DNA of 64,000 nucleotides from Negativicutes bacterium. Lineage in GTDB: Bacteria; Bacillota_C; Negativicutes; Sporomusales_B; JARLHX01. This document shows, in pieces, positions 1 through 9,753 of this stretch (its first letter is position 1; each line of letters begins with the position of its first letter). The stretch is taken from positions 1 to 64,000 of the forward strand of contig JARLHY010000026.1 of the NCBI GenBank assembly GCA_031292015.1, written 5' to 3'. The translations under genes and the position numbers were made by a program. Under the pieces are notes generated by a model. The model had not been told where the DNA came from, made no database searches, and was given only the letters and a program-made list of their open reading frames with translations.

Positions 1-394
1 GCAGGCTTGTTGATTGTTTCGTCGATCACCGCAATCACCTCTTTGTACAGAATGCTAATCTGTTTTGTATATTAGCTGCTGCTGTTTCTTGAGACCACCT
101 CCCAATGAGGATGTGCCTGATGTCATGGTTACGCTCAAGTGGATAAAACCCATCTCCTTTCTTGGCAACAGAATAGTCCCGGTAAAAAAAAGGTAATTTG
201 CAGGTCCGATAGCTGAAACAATTACAAGATCGCTGCTCATCAATAATGATCTGCCGGTTTTAAAAATTCGCCGTTTTCCCCTGGTTACCTTTATTTTCTA
301 TACAAAAAGAACCAACGCTCGCAAATAAGACAAGGGGCCGGTTTGGACTACCGCAAAAAAGTATACACTGTCCCCAACCATAAAACGCTTAGTT

Positions 395-516
395 TTATGC
401 GAAGCGTTGTCTAAATGCCACTGGGACCTGCAGACGAAGCTGGGTCTTTCTTCATTGTAAAATCCGATATACTCTTTGACGACCGCCGGAACAGCTTGGT
501 TTGGTCCAGCTTAAAT
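395..516 (-). pseudogene. Remnant of IS3-type transposase C-terminus
   Basis: On the minus strand this stretch reads VVKEYIGFYNEE, then after a frame change KTQLRLQVPVAFRQRFA and a stop. That matches the end of IS3/IS150-family integrases, in which a YI.FYN.ER segment is followed by a P-V-x-(Y/F)-R motif just before the stop. The frame change near 460 and an in-frame stop upstream show it is dead. The bases beyond the stop (about 330-375) look like a decayed element end. Assignment rests on motif recognition only. No other gene was recognised in positions 1-602; a 62-codon minus-strand frame at 55-243 has no ribosome binding site and is not called. Confidence 0.45.
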
Positions 517-558
517 TTCAAAAGGGGTAGTCGAGAAAAATTATCTCAACTACCCCTT
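513..558 (-). terminator. Rho-independent terminator of the first MCP gene
   Basis: A 15-bp stem with one mismatch (arms 522-536 and 544-558, 7-nt loop) is followed on the minus strand by TTTT and an A/T-rich tail. It lies about 45 bp past the stop of the minus-strand chemoreceptor gene. Confidence 0.7.
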
Positions 559-602
559 GCTTAATAAGTCTTAGCGGCAGATCATTCTTTTGTTACCCTA
601 TA

Positions 603-2327
603 CTATACCCGGAATTTGGCCACCGCTGCCTGCAGGTCTTGAGCCAGTTTTCCCAGAACTTCGCTGGAGGTTGCAATTTCCTCCATCGAGGCCAGTTGTT
701 GTTCGGTGGCTGCCGAGACACTTTGGGACTCGCCCGCCGATTTCTTGCTGAGGTCATCGATCTTTTTAACCGAGCCCACGATCTGCTGGCTGCCGCCAGC
801 CATCTGCTGAACGGCTGCCGAAATTTCCTTTACCTGGCTCGACACTTGGGTCACCAGTTCCGCGATCTCCCGGAAAGCAGCCCCGGCTGCGTTGACCACT
901 TCGGCCCCGGTTTTGACTTCTCTGGTACCGTCGTTCATGGCTACGACGGCCTTGTCGGTATCCCCCTGAATTTCCCCGATCAGTTCGGCAATCTTCTTCG
1001 CTGCTTCCTGGGATTGCTCGGCAAGTTTCCTCACTTCCTCGGCCACCACAGCGAAGCCACGGCCTTGCTCGCCCGCCCGTGCGGCTTCGATAGCGGCGTT
1101 GAGGGCCAATAGATTGGTCTGGCCCGCGATACCGGCGATGGTATCCACGATCTGGCCGATTTCTTTGGAGCGTTCACCAAGTTTTGCCACTACCTTGGCC
1201 GAGGTGTTAACGGTGTTCTCAATTTGACTCATCTGGCTGACCGCTTTCTCCACGGCCTTACCGCCGTCTTTGGCCTTATCTGCGGCCTGGGCCGACTGGG
1301 TTGCCACCTGATTGGTATTTTCGGCGACCTGCTGAATACCAGCCGACATCTGCCTGACCACGGCGGAGGTTTCGTCAGCAACGGCCACTTGCTCATTTGC
1401 CCCGGCAGATACGTCAGTGATTGACGTCGCGATCTGGTTGGCGGCCTGGGCCGATTGTTCGGCGCTGTCAGTCAGCTGGTGTGAGGATGTTGTAATATGC
1501 TCTGATGATTGGACGATGGTTCCCAGCATATTTTTTATGCCTTTAACCATCTCGTTGATCGCGTGAGCGATTTCCCCGAATTCGTCACGGTTTTTCACAA
1601 AAATAGGTTCCCGTAAGTCTCCCTGGGCATAACATTTGGTGGAATGTAAAATTGCCAGTAAGGACTTTTTAATGTACCGCGGAATGGTGATCGTCACGAA
1701 CCCGGCAATAAATATGGCCAAAACACCCAGAACAACGGATATCAATATAACCTTTTGTACTAATCCCTGGATGGTCGCCAACCGGGATTGAACAATTTGG
1801 GTATTTTCTTCGACCAGGGCATGACTGCCTCTCATGATGCCCTCGGCAAACGGTACGTATTTTTTGCCGACCGCCACGGATTGGGCCTGGAGCGCTTGCG
1901 CCCGATCCAGGTTGCCTGCTTTTTGTTCGCGCATTTGTTCGCGCACAACCGGTATAAAATCCGCCGCTGTGCCTTTTGTGTACTCAGATGTATCGCTGAT
2001 CAGCTTTTCGATCACAGATCGATTGCTTTCATCGGTTATTGCCAGTATTTGCTTTTCCAATTCCAGTGCGCTCTTGAGTTTGTTGCTGAAGTTGTCAAGC
2101 ATTGCTTCATTGCCGTAAGCGACAAAACCCCGGGCTTCACCGATTGCTCCGGTAAATTCATTTTCGATTTTTAAAGATAACGTCAACCTCGCTGAGGCCT
2201 TCTGAAGTTCGCTTATCTGATCCTTAATGCCGGCGCCGGAATAATAGGAAACACTGCCCAGGATCAAAACCAATAACATCATTACCAGAAAACCGAACGT
2301 GATTTTTGTGCCTACTTTTAGCTGCAT
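603..2327 (-). CDS. Methyl-accepting chemotaxis protein
   Basis: Transmembrane chemoreceptor that would signal through CheW/CheA. The layout is a first membrane segment near residues 7-27, a roughly 160-residue periplasmic four-helix-bundle type sensor, a second membrane segment near 195-217, HAMP, and a long coiled-coil signalling domain whose tip has the conserved [19 protein letters not shown] block. I chose the ATG at 2327 because AAAAGGAG lies 7 nt upstream. An ATG 17 codons earlier opens a longer frame with no comparable site. The chosen start gives 574 residues, exactly the length of the second receptor at 8005, with which it is clearly paralogous. No CWxxF-type adaptation pentapeptide is visible at the C-terminus. 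It stands alone, with a terminator directly downstream. Confidence 0.93.
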   Translation of the reverse strand: MQLKVGTKITFGFLVMMLLVLILGSVSYYSGAGIKDQISELQKASARLTLSLKIENEFTGAIGEARGFVAYGNEAMLDNFSNKLKSALELEKQILAITDESNRSVIEKLISDTSEYTKGTAADFIPVVREQMREQKAGNLDRAQALQAQSVAVGKKYVPFAEGIMRGSHALVEENTQIVQSRLATIQGLVQKVILISVVLGVLAIFIAGFVTITIPRYIKKSLLAILHSTKCYAQGDLREPIFVKNRDEFGEIAHAINEMVKGIKNMLGTIVQSSEHITTSSHQLTDSAEQSAQAANQIATSITDVSAGANEQVAVADETSAVVRQMSAGIQQVAENTNQVATQSAQAADKAKDGGKAVEKAVSQMSQIENTVNTSAKVVAKLGERSKEIGQIVDTIAGIAGQTNLLALNAAIEAARAGEQGRGFAVVAEEVRKLAEQSQEAAKKIAELIGEIQGDTDKAVVAMNDGTREVKTGAEVVNAAGAAFREIAELVTQVSSQVKEISAAVQQMAGGSQQIVGSVKKIDDLSKKSAGESQSVSAATEQQLASMEEIATSSEVLGKLAQDLQAAVAKFRV

Positions 2328-2579
2328 TCTCATACTCCTTTTCGCTTTAGAATTGAATAGCCTTTGATTGTCCGACATGCCTGATGATGTAAGGCAGGGA
2401 ACTATCCAACAATAGGTTTCTCAAGAGTATTTTCCTGTTTATATAACTTTCGCTAAAAAATTACAATTTCCTTTGTGCCGTGAATCTACGTAATAAGACG
2501 AGGAGACGGTCTGAACTGAATAAAAAAGGACACATCCCGATATCTTCTATTGTAGTATTCCATTATGATCAATTAACGG

Positions 2580-2607
2580 GCCGCCCTGGGAGGGTGGCTA
2601 ATTTTTT
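2580..2607 (+). terminator. Orphan intrinsic terminator in the 2328-2857 gap
   Basis: An 8-bp GC-rich stem (GCCGCCCT/AGGGTGGC, 3-nt loop, one G-U pair) is followed by TAATTTTTT. It points along the plus strand but no plus-strand gene lies upstream, so it would end an unannotated transcript or protect the downstream kinase gene from read-through. The rest of the 530-bp gap holds one of the diverged repeats and no gene I can support. Confidence 0.5.
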
Positions 2608-2857
2608 GTTGATTTTATGGGGCTGAAATTCTGAGTGCATCAGGCTATAGTTGGGGAAGGCGGGGCCAGCGAATTTCCACAGGAATTTCGCACCATTTGT
2701 CGAATGATGCCTTGGTAAGAGAGGGTCGGGATGATGAGCTGAGAATAGCATTTCCGGGTTGCTGCATGGAATTACGATCTAACGGGGTGGCCTCAAAAAC
2801 CCCGTCCCCGTGAGTCTGCGGCCGATATTGGATACGCATGAATTGAGGAGTCAAGAC

Positions 2858-5800
2858 ATGAAGATTCGACCGTTACAGCGCCTGTTCAGAGTATGGACGG
2901 TTTTGCTTGTCGTTGTACCTGCCCTGGTGATTATGTCGATTTACACGGTGGGCCAGATCAATGAAGCCAAACAGCAAAACCTGCGAATGATCAGTCAAAG
3001 GGTGCAGGCCCAGGAGCAGTTGATCGACTACTGGATAGCGGAACGAGCCGATGATGTTCGAAGGCTCAGCCGGTCAGAGGCGTTTCGTGGCGCGGATGAA
3101 GAACAGATAGCGCATAGTCTGGTTTTGGCGCAGCAAGGCGCCAACTTCGATTCTCTGTCCTACATCGATAAAGACGGATTTTTCAAGAGGACCACCCTTG
3201 TTCTGGGGATAAGCCACCCGTCGGCAAGAGGCAAGCCTTATTTTGCAGCAGCGCAGGCAGGCCGGGAATATGTTTCCGATGTCGTTATCGGCCGCAACAG
3301 CGGTCAACCGGTCATCAACTTTTCGGCCCCGGTTTTCGACAATACCGGAAACTTGCAGGGTTTGGTGCTCGGATCAGTAAGAACGGCAACGCTTCAGGCC
3401 CTTTTACGCGGAAACTGGATCGGGCAATCGGGAGAGGTGTTTTTGGTCAATCGCGAAGGCACGATGCTCACCGAGCCGCGCTTTGCCGAAGTGCTGATCG
3501 CCAGGGGTCTCATCCAGGGCTCGTCGGTGATGAAGTTTAAGATCACCGACGACGCTTTTCGCAATATCCGTCTGGGCGAATCCGGCGAGGCGACCTGGAT
3601 CGACTACCTCGGCAACAAAGTGCTGGGGGCGTATTTTGACGTGCCTGAGCGGGGCTGGACCCTTATCGGCAAGATCAACCAGGCCGAGGTTATGGCGCCT
3701 ATTTACAGCCAACTGGAGACAATGGCGGCCGGCACCTTTTTAGTCGTTGTGCTGATTTTGCCGCTGGCCACGCTGATAACCAACCGGATCAGGCAGCCGA
3801 TTGACTGGCTGATCCGGCAGTCGAAGCTGGTGGAGACGGAGGATTACGCCAGGGTCGGCCAGGAAAGGCCTCCAGCCGGGATCCCGCAGGAACTGAGCGT
3901 TCTTTGTGAGGCTTTCGTTTCGATGAGCCGCACGACCGAAAGCACCGTCGAGCTGCTCAGAGCGAATGAAACCAAACTGAAAAGCAAGGTATGGGAGATA
4001 CAGACCGTCAACGCCGCCCTGGAAGGGGAAATCAAGGACCGCAAGCGGGCCGAGCAACGCTACCAGCAGCTGTTTAACAGTATTAACGACGCGGTGCTGG
4101 TCTTTCCTTTCGACTGTGCAGGCAACCCTGGTACATTCAGCGAGGCTAACGATGTAGCCTGTGAACGGCTTGGCTATACCAGGGAAGAGTTTCTCAAACT
4201 GAATATATTTGATATCGATCCGTATGTCACCGATTCTTTTCGCCCGTGGCAGCGGCAGGGACAGATATTGATCGAAACGACCCATGTGACCAAGGCCGGA
4301 CGGGAGATTCCGGTGGAGATCAATGCCAGTGTTTTGAAATCCGAGCAAATCATTGTGTCGATTGCCCGGGACATTACCCTGCGCAAAAGGGATCAATTGG
4401 CTTTGCAGCGCAGGCTGGAAATGCAAGAGCTGCTTGCAGTAATATCAAGAAAGCTGATTTCCCGCCCCACCGGCAGTATCGATCAGGAGATCAGCGAGGT
4501 GCTGCAGCTTGCCGGAGAATCAACCGGAGCCGACCGTTGTGTTGTTTTTTTGGACAACCCCGATGGCACATTCTGTAACCTGAGTTATTATTGGTGCCGC
4601 GAACGGGACGAACGGTTTGCCGGGTTTCCCAGCTACGCTGCAGCGGATTACGCCTGGGAAAGGGATCGGTTCGGGGCGATCGGGCAGGTTTCTTCCCCTG
4701 AGGACTTGCCGCAAGAAGGAAAAGCCGCTCAACAATTTATGGAAGATTTCGGCTGGAAGTCGATGCTGGTCTTACCGATGATATCCGGCCCAAAAGGACT
4801 GGGGTTTCTTGTCCTGGCCACGGTCCGGGAGGCCGGGACCTGGGATCCCGAACAGATCGCCTGGCTGAAAATTGTCGCGGAGCTTATCCTTAACTCGGTC
4901 GAACGCAAAAGGATCCATGACGAATTATCGCTCAGAGACAAGGAATACAGCGAACTGATGGAGGCTGTACCTGACCGGCTGTTTGAAATTGACCGGGAAG
5001 GGATATTTCTTTCGGTCAGGGGTCTGTCAGGCCGGTTTTTCGTTTCATCGGATGAGGTGATCGGCAAAAGCGTTTTGGCCGTCTATCCTGAGGATGTCGC
5101 CCAACTGCTCCTGGACAAAGTCCGGGAGACTATAGCGACTAAAAAAATGACGATCTTAGAGTATGATATAGTCATCGACAACGACTCCTTCAGCCGTGAG
5201 GCCAGGATTGTCAGCAAGCAGGACGGGAAGGCTCTGGTGGTCGTTCGCGATATCACCGAGGAAAAACGGGCCGAACAAAAGCTTGCCGCAGCCGCAAGAC
5301 TGATGGAAGAAGGACAGCGGCTGGCGGCGTTCGGCGTGATGGCGACAAGCATTGCCCACGAAATCAATCAACCGCTTAATTCCATCCAGATTTCCGCAAG
5401 TGGCATGGTTTATGCAAAGAATAACCAGGTGAGGATCAGCCAAGCCGACATGCTCAAAGAGTTCGCCTGGATATCAGAGCAGGCCGCCCGGATCGACGGC
5501 ATCATCAAAAATATCCGGATGTTCGTGCAGAGCGACTACTCTTCCCGCGAGGCGGTTGCACTTCAGGACGTGATCGACCAGGTCATAAAGAGTGTCGCCG
5601 GCAGTTCCTTATTTCAGGAAGTATCAATAAAAACGAATGTCGGCAGTGCCTTGCCGCCGGTACTGGCGAATCCGGTCCACCTGCAGCAGGTGATTACCAA
5701 TCTGATCATCAATGCGGCCCAATCGGTTTCCCGGAGCGTACGGAGTCCCAAAATCATAAGGATAAACGCCTGGGCTGAGGACACAATCATCTTGGAGGTT

Positions 5801-6004
5801 TGCGACAATGGCCTGGGTCTTCCGGACGATATGGCGACAAAAATCTTCGAGCCGTTTTTTAGCCAACGATCCGACGACCAGGCAATGGGGCTTGGCCTGT
5901 CCATTGTTCAGACGATTGTCAGCACCCACGGGGGAGCGGTTCGCGCCTATAACAACGCCGAGGGCGGAGCGACGATCCGGGTCAGTCTTCCTTGGTTATC
6001 ATGA
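2858..6004 (+). CDS. Membrane sensor histidine kinase (Cache-HAMP-PAS-GAF-PAS-HisKA-HATPase)
   Basis: A 1048-residue sensor kinase. A membrane segment at about 13-32 and another at about 292-314 bracket a large extracytoplasmic double-Cache-like domain. A HAMP-like linker (about 315-370), PAS (about 405-520), GAF (about 535-690) and a second PAS (about 700-815) follow. The catalytic core has the H-box AHEINQPLNS (His near 834) and an ATPase domain with NLIINAAQS (N box), CDNGLGLPD (G1) and GLGLSI (G2). The ATG at 2858 has GAGGAG 7 nt upstream; an ATG 16 codons earlier does not. The gene for an NtrC-type regulator starts about 130 bp downstream on the same strand, so the two probably form a pair. 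The ligand cannot be told from sequence. Confidence 0.9.
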   Translation: MKIRPLQRLFRVWTVLLVVVPALVIMSIYTVGQINEAKQQNLRMISQRVQAQEQLIDYWIAERADDVRRLSRSEAFRGADEEQIAHSLVLAQQGANFDSLSYIDKDGFFKRTTLVLGISHPSARGKPYFAAAQAGREYVSDVVIGRNSGQPVINFSAPVFDNTGNLQGLVLGSVRTATLQALLRGNWIGQSGEVFLVNREGTMLTEPRFAEVLIARGLIQGSSVMKFKITDDAFRNIRLGESGEATWIDYLGNKVLGAYFDVPERGWTLIGKINQAEVMAPIYSQLETMAAGTFLVVVLILPLATLITNRIRQPIDWLIRQSKLVETEDYARVGQERPPAGIPQELSVLCEAFVSMSRTTESTVELLRANETKLKSKVWEIQTVNAALEGEIKDRKRAEQRYQQLFNSINDAVLVFPFDCAGNPGTFSEANDVACERLGYTREEFLKLNIFDIDPYVTDSFRPWQRQGQILIETTHVTKAGREIPVEINASVLKSEQIIVSIARDITLRKRDQLALQRRLEMQELLAVISRKLISRPTGSIDQEISEVLQLAGESTGADRCVVFLDNPDGTFCNLSYYWCRERDERFAGFPSYAAADYAWERDRFGAIGQVSSPEDLPQEGKAAQQFMEDFGWKSMLVLPMISGPKGLGFLVLATVREAGTWDPEQIAWLKIVAELILNSVERKRIHDELSLRDKEYSELMEAVPDRLFEIDREGIFLSVRGLSGRFFVSSDEVIGKSVLAVYPEDVAQLLLDKVRETIATKKMTILEYDIVIDNDSFSREARIVSKQDGKALVVVRDITEEKRAEQKLAAAARLMEEGQRLAAFGVMATSIAHEINQPLNSIQISASGMVYAKNNQVRISQADMLKEFAWISEQAARIDGIIKNIRMFVQSDYSSREAVALQDVIDQVIKSVAGSSLFQEVSIKTNVGSALPPVLANPVHLQQVITNLIINAAQSVSRSVRSPKIIRINAWAEDTIILEVCDNGLGLPDDMATKIFEPFFSQRSDDQAMGLGLSIVQTIVSTHGGAVRAYNNAEGGATIRVSLPWLS

Positions 6005-6132
6005 AGTTTGTCCGGCATGTGCGAAATAGCGCATAATGAGTCAAAACCGCTCGCTTTTTCTGTTGTTACGATGCAAAGAGACGACTGTAGTTATTCGTGG
6101 TCTGGTCGAAATCGGACGAGAGGGCGATAAAG

Positions 6133-7527
6133 TTGCATATTATCATAGTTGACGATGACGCCGGCAGCCGCGCCAGCGTTGCCCGATTTCTGAAAACGAT
6201 GGGACACAGGGTGACGCAGTGCGCCACAGCCGCAGACGCCCTGACGCTTCTTCGCGCAGGCTCTTTTCCTGTTGTCCTGTCAGACATAAAAATGCCGGAA
6301 ATGTCCGGGCTGGATTTGTTGCGGGAGATTTCACTGCTGCCTGCGGCCACGCGTCCGAAGGTCGTATTTTTTACCGGACACGGCTCGATGGAATCGGCGA
6401 TTGCGGCCTTGCGGATGGGAGCCTACGACTATTTGCTCAAACCGGTCAAAGCCGAGGATTTAATGGCTGTTGTCAATAAAATTGCCGCAGCTGACGGTTC
6501 GCAGACCGAAGCCCGACTGTCGCGAAAAGGTAAAAAGGCGGGGCAAGTAAACGGCGAAATCGGCCTGGACCACGGGGAAAAGCTATACGCGTTTTCTCCT
6601 CAAATGGAAAGGATTGTGGCGCAAGCCCTTAAATATCAAGAAGACCGGACAATGCCGCTTCTGATTCAGGGAGAAACCGGGACCGGCAAGGAGCTTGTGG
6701 CCAGACTGATTCATTCAGGCGGCAAGCAGACCGATGCCCCATTTGTCGACATCAATTGCGCGGCGATCTCTCCCGCTTTATTCGAAAGCGAATTGTTCGG
6801 TTATAAGGGGGGCTCTTTTACCGGCGGCAGCAGTAAAGATCAGGAAGGGAAATTTAGTATCGCCCGCGGTGGCACTATTTTTCTTGACGAGGTGGCGGAA
6901 ATCCCTTACGGATTACAGGCGAAATTGCTGCGGGTCGTAGAGGAAAGGGAATATTACCAGGTAGGGGGTCTGAAAAAAATTCCGGTTGACGCCAGGATCA
7001 TCTGCGCCACCAATATGAAACTCGCGCAGGCGGTAAACGAAGGAAAGTTTCGCCGGGATTTATACTACCGGTTGCAGATTGGGGAAATTTTATTGCCGCC
7101 GCTTCGCGAACGAAAGGAAGAGATACTGCCGCTTGCTGCCAGGTTTTTGGTCGAATTCTCCTGCGAAAGGCAAAAAAAATTCCGGACCATCAACAAGGCC
7201 GCGGAAAAGATTTTAGTCAGCCAGCAATGGCCTGGCAATATCCGCGAACTGAAAAATATGATCAGATGGGCCGTACTTATGTTTGATGATGAGGAACTAA
7301 GGCCACATCACCTCAAAAATACTCATTTGATGAAGCTCGGTGCAGTCGGGCCGGAGGAAACGCCATCCTGCTTCCGGGAAAAGCGCGGATCGCTGATTGA
7401 GAAGCATGTCGACCAATTAGTGCAGAACGCTCTTGACACGTGTAACGGCAATAAAGCAGCCGCAGCCCGTTACCTGGGAATTTCCCGGCGTTCGTTATAT
7501 CGTCTGTTGGAGCGGGTAAGCAGTTAG
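6133..7527 (+). CDS. NtrC-type sigma-54-dependent response regulator
   Basis: Enhancer-binding activator of sigma-54 RNA polymerase. It has a receiver domain (acidic pocket VDDD, phosphoacceptor Asp51 in SDIKMPE), an AAA+ domain with Walker A GETGTGKE at about 180-187 and Walker B-type FLDEVAEIP, and a C-terminal Fis-type helix-turn-helix (NGNKAAAARYLGISRRSL). The sigma-54-contact loop reads GSFTGG rather than the canonical GAFTGA. I chose the TTG at 6133, with AGAGGG 8-9 nt upstream, because receivers normally begin just before the first beta strand; a GTG at 6097 is the alternative. The upstream kinase is the likely partner and the -24/-12 promoter at 7723 a likely target. A strong terminator follows. 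Confidence 0.92.
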   Translation: MHIIIVDDDAGSRASVARFLKTMGHRVTQCATAADALTLLRAGSFPVVLSDIKMPEMSGLDLLREISLLPAATRPKVVFFTGHGSMESAIAALRMGAYDYLLKPVKAEDLMAVVNKIAAADGSQTEARLSRKGKKAGQVNGEIGLDHGEKLYAFSPQMERIVAQALKYQEDRTMPLLIQGETGTGKELVARLIHSGGKQTDAPFVDINCAAISPALFESELFGYKGGSFTGGSSKDQEGKFSIARGGTIFLDEVAEIPYGLQAKLLRVVEEREYYQVGGLKKIPVDARIICATNMKLAQAVNEGKFRRDLYYRLQIGEILLPPLRERKEEILPLAARFLVEFSCERQKKFRTINKAAEKILVSQQWPGNIRELKNMIRWAVLMFDDEELRPHHLKNTHLMKLGAVGPEETPSCFREKRGSLIEKHVDQLVQNALDTCNGNKAAAARYLGISRRSLYRLLERVSS

Positions 7528-7566
7528 TTTTTTACGAAAACAGCATAGCAGGCAGCAAGGACTGCG

Positions 7567-7610
7567 AAGGATAAGTGGGCGCTATTGGCACACTTATCCT
7601 TTTTTCTTTT
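7567..7610 (+). terminator. Rho-independent terminator after the NtrC-type gene
   Basis: An 11-bp perfect stem AAGGATAAGTG/CACTTATCCTT (arms 7567-7577 and 7591-7601) is followed by TTTTTCTTTT. It separates the kinase/regulator pair from the sigma-54 promoter downstream. Confidence 0.85.
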
Positions 7611-7722
7611 ATGCAATCACCGTTTTTTGATTTTTAAAAACTGTTTGGCAAAAAAATGAAAGGCACCAGCTTTGCAAGGCCGTTAGCCCTCTGGGTCTGA
7701 CGAACGGGGAAAAAAATATTTT

Positions 7723-7740
7723 TTGGCATGAACGTTGCAT
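7723..7740 (+). promoter_or_regulatory. Sigma-54 (-24/-12) promoter
   Basis: TTGGCATGAACGTTGCAT matches the sigma-54 consensus TGGCAC-N5-TTGCW. The invariant GG (7725-7726) and GC (7737-7738) are separated by exactly 10 bases. The start site would be near 7750, giving a leader of about 255 nt before the chemoreceptor gene at 8005. That leader holds several short hairpins (for example CAGGAC/GTCCTG around 7850-7870) but no riboswitch class I recognise. An A/T palindrome GTTTTT-N8-AAAAAC about 100 bp upstream is a possible activator site. An NtrC-type activator is encoded just upstream. Confidence 0.75.
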
Positions 7741-8004
7741 GATAAATATTGCTAAATTAAGACAAATTTGGTGTTGAATATAAAAATAAAGACAAGCAGG
7801 CGATGCTGGACAGACTGTCGTGCCTGATTCAGGCCGAACGGAAAGCAGATGCAGGACCTTGTGAGTCCTGATAATCTTTCCTGTCCTGTTTTGATCGAAA
7901 AGAAGATGAAACCTGATCGCTATAACAATCAATATGTCACCCTCAATGAGGGATTAAAGATAAGGAAAGATTTTAGTGTTAAGTGATGCGAAAAGGAGTA
8001 TACG

Positions 8005-9729
8005 ATGAGAATTCGGATTGGGGCTAAAGTTGGATCAGGCTTTGGGGCAATGATATTGCTGATGGTCGTTATGGTCGTGTATTCGTTCTATTCTCTGGGG
8101 AAAATTCAGGAAAATATTGAGACAATTGATAGAGCGGTTGACCGGTTGAGTCTGGCGGACAAGATCAATTTGCAGTATACAAAAACCAGGGTTGTCGTTT
8201 CCACTTATTCCGCGTTTGGCGATGAGGCGCTGGGCCAGAAGGTCGATGCCGAATTAAAGGAAACCCTGAGGCTGGAAGGCGAGCTTCTCAAACTGGCTCG
8301 TACGGAAAAAAAACAGACGGTTCAGGATGTTATTGATGCAACGCAAAAGTACAGCGATATCATGACAACCAGGTATATACCGACAGTGAGAACCTATTAT
8401 CAGGCAGTAAACTCCGGCGATGCCGTAATGGCGCAAGAGTATAAAAATCAACAGGCTGATATTGCGAAGGTGGTCATTCCGCTGGCCCAAGCGGCTTCGA
8501 CAACGATTGAGGCCCTGGCAACCAGCAATGATGAAATAGTTGACCAAAATGTAAAAGATGCTAAGCAAGCTGCCGCCGCCGCTCAAAAAATGGCTCTGAT
8601 TATCGGTGGCGTCTCCCTTGTGCTTGGGATCATAGTAACTGTTGTGATTACCAACATGGTTCGAAAACCGGTGGCTCGGTTGGCCGCTGTAACAGAACAG
8701 TACGCCCGGGGTGACCTGCGGAGCAGTGTCGTCGTTGATTCAGCGGATGAGCTGGGTGATCTGGCCCGGTCATTGCTGCAGATGCAGCATAACTTGAAAG
8801 AGATGATTGGCAATATCCTGGGGGCATCAGATCAGGTGGCGTTATCTTCCGAAGAATTGACATCAAGTTCTGAACAGTCGGCTCAGGCGGCGGGGCAGGT
8901 GGCTTCGGCCATATCCCGCGTTGCCCAGGGGGCGGAACAACAACTGACAAGTATCGATGAGACCGCGGCGATAGTGGAGCAAATGGCGGCAGGCATACAG
9001 CAGATTGCCGCCAATGCCAACGAGGTGGCAGGTATGGCCGACAAGACAGCCAGGGCGGCCCAGGAAGGCGATAGGGCGGTTGACACGACTATTAGCCAGA
9101 TGCGCAGCATTGAGTCCAGTGTGGCAGGTTCAACGGAAGTTGTAACCAAACTGGGGACGCGGTCGAAAGAAATCGGCGAAATTGTGGATACCATTTCGGG
9201 GATCGCCGGACAGACCAATTTACTGGCGCTGAACGCCGCCATTGAGGCTGCCAGGGCCGGTGAGCAGGGCCGCGGGTTCGCCGTGGTCGCTGAGGAAGTA
9301 AGGAAGCTGGCCGAACAGTCTCAGGAAGCCGCCAAGCACATCGGCCTGCTGATAACCGATATTCAAACCGAGACAGACAAAGCTGTGTCTGCCATGGTGG
9401 AAGGTACTCACGAAGTGGAGAAAGGGACCGCGGTGATCAATTCCACCGGCAAGGCGTTCAAGGAAATTGTTGCGAACATAGACGCGGTTTCTGTTCAGGT
9501 CCGTGAGATTTCGGCCGCCATCCAACAAATGGCGGGCGGCAGCCAGCGAATTGTTCATTCAGTGCGGGAAATCGACGCGGTAAGTAAAGGCATGGCCCAG
9601 CAGACGCAAAATGTCTCGGCCGCCACCCAAGAGCAGTCCGCGGCAATGGAGGAAGTTGCCGCAGCGAGCGAAGGGCTTGCCAATTTGGCTGAAGAGCTCC
9701 AAAAAATTGTTCATAAATTTTCTGTTTAA
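8005..9729 (+). CDS. Methyl-accepting chemotaxis protein
   Basis: A 574-residue chemoreceptor, paralogous to the one at 603-2327 and identical in length. It has a first membrane segment (about 9-31), a four-helix-bundle type periplasmic sensor, a second membrane segment (about 193-215), HAMP (about 216-268) and a signalling domain with the hairpin block [19 protein letters not shown]. The ATG at 8005 has AAAAGGAG 6 nt upstream. It is the first gene behind the sigma-54 promoter, and the cyclic-di-GMP enzyme gene follows within 25 bp, so the two probably form an operon. The sensor halves of the two receptors differ, so they probably bind different ligands. Confidence 0.94.
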   Translation: MRIRIGAKVGSGFGAMILLMVVMVVYSFYSLGKIQENIETIDRAVDRLSLADKINLQYTKTRVVVSTYSAFGDEALGQKVDAELKETLRLEGELLKLARTEKKQTVQDVIDATQKYSDIMTTRYIPTVRTYYQAVNSGDAVMAQEYKNQQADIAKVVIPLAQAASTTIEALATSNDEIVDQNVKDAKQAAAAAQKMALIIGGVSLVLGIIVTVVITNMVRKPVARLAAVTEQYARGDLRSSVVVDSADELGDLARSLLQMQHNLKEMIGNILGASDQVALSSEELTSSSEQSAQAAGQVASAISRVAQGAEQQLTSIDETAAIVEQMAAGIQQIAANANEVAGMADKTARAAQEGDRAVDTTISQMRSIESSVAGSTEVVTKLGTRSKEIGEIVDTISGIAGQTNLLALNAAIEAARAGEQGRGFAVVAEEVRKLAEQSQEAAKHIGLLITDIQTETDKAVSAMVEGTHEVEKGTAVINSTGKAFKEIVANIDAVSVQVREISAAIQQMAGGSQRIVHSVREIDAVSKGMAQQTQNVSAATQEQSAAMEEVAAASEGLANLAEELQKIVHKFSV

Positions 9730-9753
9730 CGGATACTGATGGGGGAATTCGTA

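Larger units (their letters stand above)
326..2545. repeat. Two diverged copies of a ~50-bp sequence flanking the MCP gene
   Basis: Positions about 326-376 and 2491-2541 share AATAAGAC followed by a region matching at roughly 15 of 20 bases, then an AAAAAAG tract and a CCC block. Both copies lie in the same orientation on either side of the chemoreceptor gene at 603-2327. Copy 1 abuts the IS3-type transposase remnant, so the two are probably decayed ends of related elements. Only the two short copies are repeats; the span covers the gene between them. Confidence 0.3.

Noticed and set aside
2569..2854. Two short minus-strand frames upstream of the sensor kinase
   Set aside because: No ribosome site, no domain, overlapping each other and a terminator.
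7750..8004. Possible riboswitch in the long leader of the second chemoreceptor
   Set aside because: Several short hairpins exist but none of the conserved cores of cyclic-di-GMP or other classes could be found.
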